Part shown: positions 22,737 to 33,555 of the stretch, piece by piece
How the letters are laid out: each line of letters starts with the position of its first letter
Numbering within the stretch: position 1 is the stretch's first letter
Assembly: GCA_023213315.1 (NCBI GenBank)
Contig: JAKCPI010015263.1
Location: forward strand, 1-64,000
Direction: 5' to 3'
DNA: 64,000 nt
Origin: Euborellia annulipes
Lineage: Eukaryota; Arthropoda; Insecta; Dermaptera; Anisolabididae
The notes under the pieces: generated by a model
What the model saw: only the letters and a program-made list of their open reading frames with translations
Database searches by the model: none
What the model was told of the DNA's origin: nothing
Translations under genes and position numbers: made by a program

Positions 22737-23882
22737 TTTTTAAATGTTTAAAAGGTTGAAACTAAAAGGAACTCGTAGAATGGATGGATAATTATTGTTA
22801 AAAGAAAAAATTCCAGCTTCACAGATGGAGCATTTTCTTTTATTTAATCAGTACAAACGAGAGACGTTTCAGCCGTGACTCACAGCCATCTTCAGTCTCA
22901 CTATTGTTGTAAATACAAGTACGTTTTTATGAAAAACTCATTTTTAAATATATGACATGTATTTAAGCTTCACCAGTTCATCAAAAATCAATTAAAAGAT
23001 AAGATCAAAAAAATCAGATTACCCAAATATATTTGTGTGCTATTGGGTAACCGATTATTGTCTCGGGCGAAAATAGAATCTGATGTCGGCATGATCTGAT
23101 CATTTTGTTGTCCTAACGATACTTGAAAACAGGATCAGATTGACATCAGAAATTTGTGTCAGAACGACACTGGAAAACAGGATCAGATTGACATCAGAAA
23201 ATTGTGTCAGAACGACACTGGAAAACAGGATCAGATTGACATCAGAAAATTGTGTCAGAACGACACTGGAAAACAGGATCAGATTGACATCAGAAAATTG
23301 TGTCAGAACGACACTGGAAAACAGGATCAGATTGACATCAGAAAATTGTGTCAGAACGACACTGGAAAACAGTGTCTATTGGATAACCGTTTATTGTCTC
23401 CGACGAACATAGAATCTGATGTCGGCATGATCTGATCATTTTGACACCAGACAGATACTGCTTTCGGATATCAATCTGGTATTGGATGATGGCCGGAATG
23501 ATCTCCGACCGTTCCAAAATTTCCACATTGGTAAAAATAAGGGAAAATGGCTCAGGAAACAACTCAATATAACAAACAAAAACATATTCAAATCATATTA
23601 AATGTATACAATATCTTCCTATAAATATTTGATGAACTGGTGGACCTTAAGATGTCATATGTTTAAAAATGAGTTTTGCATACAAACGCACTTGTATTTA
23701 CAACAGTGAGACTGAAGATGGCTGTGAGTCACGTCTGAAACGTCTCTCGTTTGTACTAATTAAATAAAGAAAATGCTCCATCTATGAAGCTGGAATTTTT
23801 TCTTTTAACAAGAATTATCCATCCATTCTACGAGGTCCTTTTAGTCTCAACCTTTTAAACATTTATATTTTGGAGCTATCAA
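22737..23882. repeat. Foldback B with central minisatellite
   Basis: The left arm (22740-23000) and right arm (23620-23878) are inverted copies, starting with 'aaatgtttaaaaggttgaaa'. Each arm has a CTGAAGA...GAAAC module (22866-22895 minus, 23712-23741 plus). The unit splits the left arm of foldback A, and 'acaaagttttt' occurs on both sides, consistent with a target duplication or an imprecise insertion. Confidence 0.8.
23131..23370 (+). repeat. 48-bp minisatellite, five copies
   Basis: The unit begins 'aggatcagattgacatcaga' and repeats every 48 bp with one or two differences. Because 48 is divisible by three, several frames stay open and look like 16-residue repeat proteins. There is no independent sign of translation. 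Confidence 0.9.
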
Positions 23883-26609
23883 TTCTCCTATTTGACAAAG
23901 TTTTTATTTAATTAGGCCAAACGTTTCGTTGCTGGTTCGAAACTTCTTCAGTGACTGAAATAGCGAAACATAGTCGTTAGACATCTTTTTATTAATCGCA
24001 ATTATTTCATTTTTACAAAAAGTCCAATGGTAAGTAAGGTTAGTTTTTCTCACCTCATTTATTAAACTTATCTGTCTGGGGTTTTGACTAAGAGGAAAAT
24101 CATTTTCAAACAGTATCTTTACAAATCACTCAATTTTATCAAATAATATAAAACATTTAAAATAATGTAAATGTTTCCCGTTAAATTAATTAAAAGAATC
24201 AAATTGAATAAAGAAATATTAAGAAGCGCATTTATTTTTCAATATTTAACCTCCCAAATAACGTCCTTAGTCAAAACCCCAGACAGATAAGTTTAATAAA
24301 TGAGGTGAGAAAAACTAACCTTACTTACCATTGGACTTTTGTAAAAATGAAATAATTGCGATTAATAAAAAGATGTCTAACGGCTTTGTTTCGCTATTTC
24401 AGCCACTGAAGAAGTTTCGAACCAGCAACGAAACGTTTGGCCTATTTAAATAAAAACTTTGTATTTAATTTTAAGTCAAGTCCAACTCCCTACGATCTTT
24501 TTATTTTATCTACGGCTCCAGGCATTTGTTTTTGCGGCCCGTGTAAGTCAAAAGGTTAAACACCCCTGGTGTAGATGATTAGCTAATACATATCTTTGTA
24601 ATTTTTCTTAAAAAAAAGAAATAATCATTAATAAATTCCTGTTATTTTTTTTTAGTTTTATCAAGATAAATTTGAAAAGCCCTTCATTGCTCTGAGTGGC
24701 GAATATTATCAAAAGGAATCCGATAGGTTTCTCTCGGAAGGTAACATGATTGAATATATGAAAAAGGTGACTCAACTTCGAGAGGAAGAGAATCTACGGT
24801 GCTCACAAAATTCATTGATCAGAGGTTGTATTCAAAATCCGCTAATCAATACATTCAAGAAGGTGTTTTCAATAATTAATAAATATTTTTTCTTATTTTT
24901 AGCTCTTATATCGTACTTGGAGCAACATTTGATCAAATTCTCATTTCCAATGTTTTACCACGGTTGCTGGAGGAATGTTCCCCGATAATAGCTGAAGAAC
25001 GATGGTCAGATCTATCCTTGCTCTATGGCCTAGTGAAATCTGTCGAAGGAGGACTTCCTGCTGTTATTAAACAGTTTGGAGAATATATGAAGCAGCCTGG
25101 AGAAATGTTACTTAAAATTTCAGCTCCTGGGCCAGAAGGTCCAAAATCCCCAGAGGAATTTGTAAATAGGATAATGGCTTTTCATGCCAAGAATTATGAG
25201 TTCATTGAACAATTTTTTCACGGAGATAAAGAATTTATTAGAGTTATAGATCAAACATGTGGGTCTGTCATAAATCACAATTCAAATCCTGATAGAAATT
25301 GCCCATTCTCTTGATTTGGTAAGTTTGTTTGTTTGTTTGCATTATTATATTATTTGTATAAAATTTGATTAATCGTATTAATATTGTCTTTTTTGTTTTG
25401 TTTTTTATAGCTAGTAAAGTATTGTGATGGTGTTCTCAAAAAATCCTCAAAAAATATTCCTGAATACAATATCGAAGACAAGCTTTCAAAGGCTATCATA
25501 ATTTTTGAATATATTAAGGATAAAGACAAATTTGAGCAAATGTACAAAGGATTGTTAGCCGGAAGATTACTACAACAGAAAAGTCAATCTTTAGAAGTTG
25601 AAGCAGCAATGATTACTCGACTTACGGTAAGCTTTATAAAAGATAGCTAATTTATTTTTTAAATTTGTTATATTTTGATGAAACACTACTTTGTACATCA
25701 AAGGAACGTAATTTTATAATTAATTGAAGCTAATCTTTAACTTCAATATTACGAAATGAGCTTTTCATCAAAAAATTGAATAAGCAATTCAATAAGACCC
25801 CCTCTATAGAAAAAAGTAAAATATTAACCTAATAAAATTTTCCAATTTTTTTTTTTATTTCAGAAAATCTGTGGCTTTGAATTTACCAGCAAACTAAATC
25901 AAATGGTCAAGGACACGACCCTTTCAGCTGATCTGACTAACCAATTCAACACGAATATAATTAATGACAATATTGAATTAGGAATTGATTTTTCTATTCA
26001 ACTTTTACGAGTAAGTATTTTTTAAATATGTGTAAAATTTATAAATATTTTAGCTAATTCTATTTGATTAAAATAATTTTAATTTTTAATTTTTCAAGGG
26101 TGGTACTTGGCCTATAAAAACGACGATTCCCTCTTTGGCTCTCCCACATAAATTGACAACTTCTATTCAAAAGGTAAATTTCTATCTTATTTAATATTTC
26201 AACAATCTTTATTTGATTTATTTATTTAATTTTAATTCTTTTAAATTTTAGTTTGAAGACTTCTATAAAGGACAATTTAGTGGCAGAAAACTCACTTGGT
26301 TGCATCATTTATCTCAAGGTAGATACCTCTATCTGTTTTATTTTTTGTTTTATACCATACTATATATTTATTTTTTGATTATTATTAATTTTTTTTTTCT
26401 AATTTTAGGTCAAGTCCATCTTACATATCTGGACAAACCATATCTCATTACAATGTCTACTTTTCAAATGGCAATACTTCTTCTTTTTGAAAATGACGTA
26501 ATCTTTAACAGGCAAGGATGTTCAGGATACATTACAACTTGATTCTGATCAATTTTCGAAAAATGTTGCAAGCCTGGTTCAAAACAAATTGATCAAATCG
26601 AACACTCTG

Positions 26610-27247
26610 GTAATTTCATTTTTTATTCACATACCTACCTACCTATATACCTACCTAAATAGATAAATTAAATTTTAAAAATAAACAAAATATTTTCCTT
26701 GGGATTTGGCCTCTCATTTGTTTCACGCTTGAGGAAATTACAATTTAAGAGCCACTTGGCTAAACTAAATATCTACAACACATTTCGAATATATCTACCT
26801 TATTAGGAAAATTGTATATTTATTTGTTTATATATTTGTATCTTGGTTCTATTTTGAAAACGACTCTACCGATTTTGATGAAATTCACGGGTTAGGGGGT
26901 TTTTGGTGTGACAATTCGATCTGTCACGGTCTCATCTTCGACAAAATTGTTTTTGATAAGTTTTTTCGTAATCAAATTAAGTATTCGCAGGTAGAAAAAT
27001 CCCATTCTTATGGTTAAAAAAGGTTTCCCTTTTCCTTTTGTGCTCGGTAGACAATGGGTCGGGCAAATTCTTTATTCTCAAAGCATTGAAGAAGTATTGT
27101 GATGGTGTTTTACATATTTTGTTCAACTAAACGGAAATATTAATAAGTTTTTATTTGTTTTATAAAGAATTTATTATTTAATAGAATAAAAAATTTATTT
27201 ATGTTTATACATTTAATTAATTAATAAATTTTAAATCTTTTTCGTAG
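26610..27247 (+). other. Intron 11 of CUL2-like gene with element-like core
   Basis: The stretch 26815-26910 ('tttgtatcttggttctattt', 'cgactctaccgattt') resembles 30395-30445 and 38595-38645, so it is a fragment of a dispersed element. Otherwise it is unremarkable and AT-rich. Confidence 0.45.
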
Positions 27248-27994
27248 ACTATTTTGCCTGAAACCGTCTTATCTCTAAATCTGGAATTTACGAATGAATT
27301 TACAAAATTTAAACTGGGTGCTCGCCCTCAAAAGCGAGATATTCCAAAAAAAGGCGAGACTTATCCAGGGCAATGTTGACTCAGAAAGGAAAAACCACAA
27401 TTCAATGTCCGGATTATGAAAGCACGAAAAACCCTTAGAGATACGGAACTTATCCAGGAGGTGAGTTCAAATCTGTCAATTTATTTATCTTAACATTACT
27501 TACTTGTAAATGAATATAAACTAATGATAATTTGTTATTTTAGGTTCTTTCTCAACCAAAAGGGATCTTCTCTCCGGACATCAAGACAATTAAAAGATGT
27601 AGTGACTATTTGATTGAAAAGGATTTTATTGAACGTAATCCGAACTGTTCGGACGAATTGAATTATATTCCATGAAGCATATACTGTTGAAATATACTTT
27701 TTCAAGAAATCTACTAGTGTATATACTACTTATTCATATTTTTATTAAATCATAAAAATGTTACATGTAATTTTGATGATTGATTTACCTACCTACCTAC
27801 CTCATCTGTTAATAGTTGACTTTTTATAGTCAAATCTAATTACAATAATTTTATTATAATATGTTTTCTAGATTTAATTTAAATGTTTTATATTTTTAAA
27901 TAATAAATTTCTTATCTACATAAATTTGTTTTTATTTTTATTTTTAAAACAACATATAACATGATTGAAAAAGCTTAAATTAAATTTGATTATA

Positions 27995-28189
27995 TTAATC
28001 AGAAGGATCAGGTGCTTCTAGAAGTTTAAAAGTGCCTGCAAATGCTGGTAGACTTGGTGCAGGAGGGGCAGAAGAATTCCAATTTGGTAATTGATGAGGG
28101 AAAAACCAAATGAAATAACAATTGAATTCAACCAAATAATTAACTAGAAAATGCATCAAACTTCCGGCTGGGCTGAATCTCCCAACTTC
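27995..28189 (-). CDS. Orphan terminal exon, unidentified protein
   Basis: On the minus strand a polypyrimidine acceptor (gttatttag) is followed by exactly 64 in-phase codons and a TAA. After that comes AT-rich sequence with AATAAA-like signals (about 27915-27935). The peptide starts EVGRFSPAGSLMHFLVNYLV, has a hydrophobic, aromatic middle (possible membrane segment), and ends in a proline/alanine-rich tail closing with LLEAPDPSD. I do not recognise the family. It lies tail-to-tail with the CUL2-like gene, 320 bp away. Upstream (28200-28400) is repeat sequence, so preceding exons are lost, displaced or distant. Confidence 0.4.
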   Translation of the reverse strand, partial: EVGRFSPAGSLMHFLVNYLVEFNCYFIWFFPHQLPNWNSSAPPAPSLPAFAGTFKLLEAPDPSD

Positions 28190-29269
28190 CTAAATAACAT
28201 AGATATATATAGTATTATTTTCTCCCTGGATTCTCCAGCAGCTCAGCTAAAACCAAATATGGGTGGAAATCAATTTTGTAAAAGAGTGGTGAAGAGGGCA
28301 AAGCTCTCGAAACTATAGTCTCGTAATAAATAAATAAAAATTTATAATTCCTGCAGAAGACACACTCTTTTTTTTCTCTTTCAAAATATGTTAGTTATTC
28401 TTTAATATAGAAATGAGAAAATTATAAATTTATTTAACTTTGATGATTTTGACAAAACAATTATTATTCAAGCTTGAGTTGTTTGCCTTAAAAGAATTTA
28501 GTGTTTTTGATTTTAAGTCGATTCTTCCACCTTTTCAGTAGAGGTTGCCATTAATAGTCAAAACATCAAAAGTGGAATGCAATAAGGTTATTCCTCTAGT
28601 ATTAGATAATAATCGATCGCTATTTTTTGATTTTAAGCCGATGCACTCGATGTCTTTAGCAATGGTTACCAATAATAATCGAAGCGTCAAAAATCTAATG
28701 TAGAATTATTATTCCTCAAGTAATAGATAGGAATCAATCCCTATTTTTTTTTAAAGTCGTTTCCTCCATGTCTTCAGCACAAGGGCGATCTCGGAATTTT
28801 TTATGGTGGGGGGAGAATGTATATAAGGTGCCCGATGTATATAAGATCAACTTTTTGTCTTGTCTCGAAAGGGGTCAAAGACGCCCCCCCCACCCACACA
28901 ATTTCTTTTCATTTTGCCTCTGTGAAGGAAATATAATGATATCTTATTTTTTAACATAGCTTGTTCAAAATTGTCACAATTTTTCACAATGGTCAAATCA
29001 GTCATTTTTTAACGCACTCGGACCCCTATAGTCGGCATCTGCAACTACCCTCCCCACCAACTTTTTTGCTTTCGAGACCTCGGCGACCGCGCCAAACCAA
29101 TCTTATACTATCAACCACCAAAGGGTAAACATCACTTAGAATTACTCTGTGTGCTATTCGCTAGGTTGTATGAGTCTGAAGGTAAGAATGTTCTTTCTGA
29201 TAGCTAAAATTCATATCCTATACGTGTTCATTTATTTAATTATTTTCTCTTTTATCCTGAAGGTTCCTT
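28190..29269. other. Repeat-rich intergenic region
   Basis: It holds a GTGAAGA-GGG...CTC-GAAAC module (about 28287-28312) beside a copy of the terminal motif 'gcagaagacacactctttt' (28353). An internally repeated segment (28530-28760) is also found near 12318-12400. A 63-codon frame at 28768 is not convincing. Confidence 0.5.
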
Positions 29270-30605
29270 CATATCCTGTCCGGAAAATGTAGGTTATCTA
29301 TAAATCTAAGAGTTTATTATAAAAAAAGTGGTCAAAATGTCCGTTTAGAAGTAAATAAAATTTCCTAAACAATAGAGAGAAAAATCAGAAGTTTCTGGGA
29401 TGAGTGATTTTCATTTTGAGAAGAAAAAACGATATGTGAAAATGGATAATTTCCTGTTATGGAAAATGCTGGATATCTATAAGTCTAAGACTTTTAACAA
29501 AAAAGTAGTCCAAGTAAACGTTTAAGTAACAAAATTTCTTGAACCAATGAGATAAGAATCAAAGTTTCTAGGATGAGTGGTTTTTCATTTTATGAATGAA
29601 AAGCTGCGATTTTGCAAAAAAATTGAAGTTTTTTAAAAATTCAACCTCATTGCGGCAAGGGCTCCCATTATATCCAAGTGAGATGAAACTTTGTTTGAAT
29701 TGCAGGAAATTTAGTCTAGTTTAAACATGTCTAGATTGGTATTTATCGAAAATGTGCTCCTTATGGTCAAAATGAGGAATATCGAAAAAAGTGATACATT
29801 TTGGGATATTCAAAAGTGATCCAAGGTCTGTTTTTTTTTTATATATGCTGTCTAGCTTGATAATAAGGCATGTACTTTAACCACTAGACTATTATTGAAA
29901 TATAATTAAATATATGAAATTTGATAATAACATCTAATACATCATCGGATGCCTCAAGAAATATTTTATATAACAAAAAATTATTTAAAATGCTATAATT
30001 CTTATATTCAAATGAAAATTGAATATTCAATTCAATTAAGTTTGATTTTTCTAAACATGAGATGAAAAACTTAATTATATCTATATGTATACTCTTATCT
30101 ACTCTTATTAATCGAGCACAAATTATATATATATAATAAGTAAAAATATATTTTTCTAGGTGGGTTTTACAAATAAAACAAATATATGTTTTGAGTTTTT
30201 ATCTCGATATATATTTCGGGTTATGAGCCCATATAATATAAAAATATATTTTTACTTATTATCTAATAAAATGTTTCACCTAGAACCGATACGAAATTTT
30301 TTAAAGATTATATATATATATATATATATTTGTTTGTATATATATTTAGTACCAGACCACCGAAAGATGCTAAAATTATTAATAAAAGATTTATAGATTT
30401 GTATCTTTGTTCTATTTTCATAACGGCTCTACCGATAGATTGTTATTTAATTAAAAAAAAATTATGCGGAATTTATTTATATTTCTATATACACATAATC
30501 TGTCAGAGTGATAATTTAGGAAGTGAACGCCCCCTGGATAGCCTAGTGGAACTAGAGGCAAGTTCGACAGTAGCGCCAAGCGCATGGAGGATAGTGTTGT
30601 AATCT
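29270..30605. repeat. Duplicated block (matches 37466-38813)
   Basis: Collinear from 'atatcctgtccggaaaatgt' to 'ggaggatagtgttgtaatct', with few differences in the 3' kilobase. In this copy the sequence runs on into the 480-like segment. In the other copy the BEL/Pao element interrupts it at the same place. A 120-bp inverted pair around 30130-30290 is included. Confidence 0.85.
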
Positions 30606-33555
30606 GTAAATATATCACAGTTCTCAAAAATGGCAGGTATATTTTATTTATAAGCTATACTAATCATATATCTTTTATCTATGATACTATTGATACTGTG
30701 CTAATTTCAAAACGATTTCAAAGGTATGTAATTATTATTAATTATTCTATTAAATAATATTTAATTATGATAAGTATATTATCATTAGATAAAAGCAGTC
30801 CAAATTATTTAAATTTTTTTAATCAAATACCGACGATTTGGAGAAATTTTCTCTCCTTCTTCAGGGTAATGAATAGTTAATGATGGGTGAGTATATCACA
30901 CCTCCCATTTGACTCTCTTTTCAGTGTATACAACAATATTACAATACTTTTCCCCCATTATATCACGTCTACTTACTCAACTTGTGATATAATGGTGAAA
31001 AGTATTGGGGAGACAATAAAAGAGTATGTATTTTGCTGGAATTATAAATATAAATGACTTATGTTTAATTATAATTATTTATTGAAAAAAATAAATATAA
31101 TATAAATACAATATTTGTTTAATTATATCTATTTATTGAAACAATTATATACAATATAAATACAATATTTGTTTAATTATAATTATTTATGGAAACAAAT
31201 AAATACAATATTTGTTTTAAAAAAAAATTATAATTAAACATGTGTGATTTAAATAAAAATTTAAACTTTAATCAAATTAATCACAAAAATAAACGCTTCA
31301 ACAGCATCATTACTAATAAATATTATATATAAACATTTTGTGATTTTTTATGTCCATCGATTAAATTAATAAATTGTAGGCAAATAAGGTCAACTTATGC
31401 AACCTTATGCAAATATTAACAGATTATGCAAGTTTTACTTAGAGAAAGTGGTGTAGGTTTTAGGTGAAACATGATATTAATTAATAAAGTAAAGGGTGTG
31501 TAGTTCCACAGTGAATGAAATAATTTTAAATTTGGAGGGGGGTGGGGGCGAATTCATTTTTTTTTTTAATTTTAAATTTTGGATATACTTAAAATTACAT
31601 CATCTTGTTTAGAAATAAATTACCTACCTAGGTATATCTAATTTAATAAAATTTTTATTTATTTTTAATATATGTTAATAAATTATCTCGCATCTTAATT
31701 AAACTATACTTTGACTTTTTATTATTTCACTTTAATATTAAAATAGCTTTTAATAATGCCATTAATAAGCAAAGATTAGAGTCAAATTTTAGATTTTTAA
31801 TTACAACAGTTTGTTATCAATACATTTGAAAATTCTTTTTGTTTTCGGAAATTTTAAAACGTAAGTTTTTAAAATAAATAAAATACTAAATATGAAAAGA
31901 GTTATTCATTTTGAAAATAAAATTATTTATTGATTAAAACGTTGTTTTTAAAACTATTTTTTTAGAAATCCACTAAGCCCAACATTGACAAAAATATCTC
32001 AATTTAAATTTCGAAATTGTTACTAATTGCACCTAGAATTTCTGAATATTAAAATTTTTGTTAATTAAATTTTATCTGGGTTTTTGGGAGCCTGTTATAT
32101 TAAGAAAATCATGGAAGGGTGTGATTCGGTCTAAATAATTATAAATATATTATTTTCATATTCAAATAGCGCGCTTTGGAATCTAGAGGGCGTCGTTGTT
32201 GACTTTCTTACCTAGCGCCCCCTACATGGTCATTACTGTAACCTTAGCTTTCTTACTTTATACATTCTTACCAAGATATCATATTAGTGTTTTCAACAAC
32301 ATTCTAGCTATATAGACATTCAAGTTTTTCCATTTGGATTCCTCACATAAACTTCCATTCAAGTTTCTTTGTATTATTATAAAAGTCTCATACGCTTTTT
32401 AAACATATTTGGTGAATATTTTATCAGGTTAGTAGTAGTTTTTTTAATACATTATGATTGTTAGAAATTTCATTTGAAATTAATACTCTCGCTTATTTTT
32501 TATTTTAATTCTTTTATATTATGAAATCCAAGTAAGTTTTTGAAAACTTGACTTAATGAGTGCTTTTTTTTCAAATTCTTCCATTTTAAGATTTATATTC
32601 TATTCAATTTATAAATTTTTATGAAAAAACTTTACTCTTTCATATTTAAACATGTGTGATTTAAATAAAAACTTAAAACTTTAATCAAATTAATCACAAA
32701 AATAAACCATTCAACAGCTTCATTACTAATAAATATTATATATAAACATTTTGTGATTTTTTATGTCCATCGATTAAATTAATAAATTGTAGGCAAATAA
32801 GGTCAACTTATGCAACCTTATGCAAATATTAACAGATTATGCAAGTTTTACTTAGAGAAAGTCGTGTAGGTTTTAGGTGAAACATGATATTCATTAATAA
32901 AGTAAAGGGTTTGTAGTTTCACAGTGAATGAAATAAAACTCAAAGAGGTTTATACAAACTCAACATATTTTGTTAAAAAAAGTTTTTAACCTGTAAACTT
33001 CTGATGATGGACTAATAATCCGAAATATATTGAGTTTGTATAAACCTCTTTGAGTTTTATTTCATTCAGTGTGAAACTACACACCCTTTACTTTATTAGC
33101 TTATGCAAGTATTTTTTATTTTATGCCAACATTTCGTCAACTTTGTTGACTTACTCAGTGCTCAAACAAAGTCATTTTTTTGCATATTTGTCAATTTATA
33201 AATATACATTCTTAGCAAACACATATAGTCACAGATTGATGATTATCTTCGATATTTTTAGATAAAAACTATTATTAATTACCTAATATATATATATATA
33301 TTAAAATAATTCCAGCAGAAGACACACTCTTTTATTGTCTCCTTCAATATATATAAATTCTGCTACCCTCGGTACAAAAATCTTTCAATTTAGTGAAAAG
33401 TCTCCGAAACGTAGGTATTTGAATACAAAAATTTCAATAATTTGGACTGCCTTTCATTATAACCTACTCATTTCGCTTACCATTCCGTCTTTCTAAGAAA
33501 ATAAATAAAATTTAATGATGATGATTTTAAATTAAAAAATTTTATTTTTCAGAAA

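Larger units (their letters stand above)
22692..24503. repeat. Foldback A, interrupted by foldback B
   Basis: The outer arm starts 'gatcgtatggagttggactt' at 22697 and is matched in reverse complement at 24455-24500. The arm continues at 23895-24080 after an interruption and is matched at 24275-24450 ('aaccccagacagataagttt'). Both arms hold a CTGAAGA...GAAAC module (23923-23951 minus, 24406-24434 plus). Confidence 0.8.
22496..24568. mobile_element. Non-autonomous hAT element with perfect 8-bp target duplication
   Basis: The left end CAGGGCTGTCCAACCCGCGG and the right end (reverse complement CAGGGGTGTTTAACCTTTTG) match the Charlie-like hAT terminal pattern. The flanks are GTGTAGAT at 22488-22495 and GTGTAGAT at 24569-24576, a perfect 8-bp duplication as hAT transposases make. 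No transposase is encoded. The interior is occupied by two nested foldback elements. It sits in intron 4 of the CUL2-like gene. Confidence 0.85.
18866..27675 (+). pseudogene. CUL2-like cullin gene, 13 coding exons, multiple frameshifts
   Basis: Cullin-2 is the scaffold of Elongin-B/C E3 ubiquitin ligases. The exon-by-exon order follows CUL2: 18866-19045 (ATG 18885), 20181-20381, 22045-22152, 22228-22414, 24656-24862, 24903-25318, 25411-25626, 25864-26010, 26099-26173, 26252-26318, 26409-26609, 27248-27460 and 27544-27675 (stop). All junctions have GT/AG and correct phase. Landmarks include NHVRQLVEKF, LVKYCDGVLKKS, FEFTSKLNQMVKD, FSGRKLTWLHHLSQGQVHLTYL, the neddylation-site segment VRIMKARK and a C-terminal winged helix ending LNYIP. 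Breaks relative to the family lie near 22100, 22325, 24800, 24940, 25302, 26500, 27345 and 27405, all apparently single-base shifts. Two 4-kb transposon ORFs nearby are uninterrupted, so base quality seems adequate and this is more likely a decaying, intron-containing paralog than a live gene. The family call is very safe; the pseudogene status is less so. Confidence 0.85.

Noticed and set aside
23131..23412. Regular repeats that could suggest a CRISPR array or a repeat protein
   Set aside because: The units are contiguous 48-bp tandem copies without variable spacers, inside a eukaryotic foldback. Open frames result from the period being a multiple of three.
23700..23760. Complete hammerhead at the foldback B module
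   Set aside because: A 3-bp stem III with an acceptable cleavage position can be drawn, but the sequence before CTGAAGA does not pair with the sequence after the proposed cut, so stem I fails. Kept only as part of the shared-module finding.
30160..30602. 78- and 90-codon ORFs, repeated at 38362-38806
   Set aside because: They are present in both copies simply because the DNA is duplicated. They are made of AT-repeat translation and show no domain.
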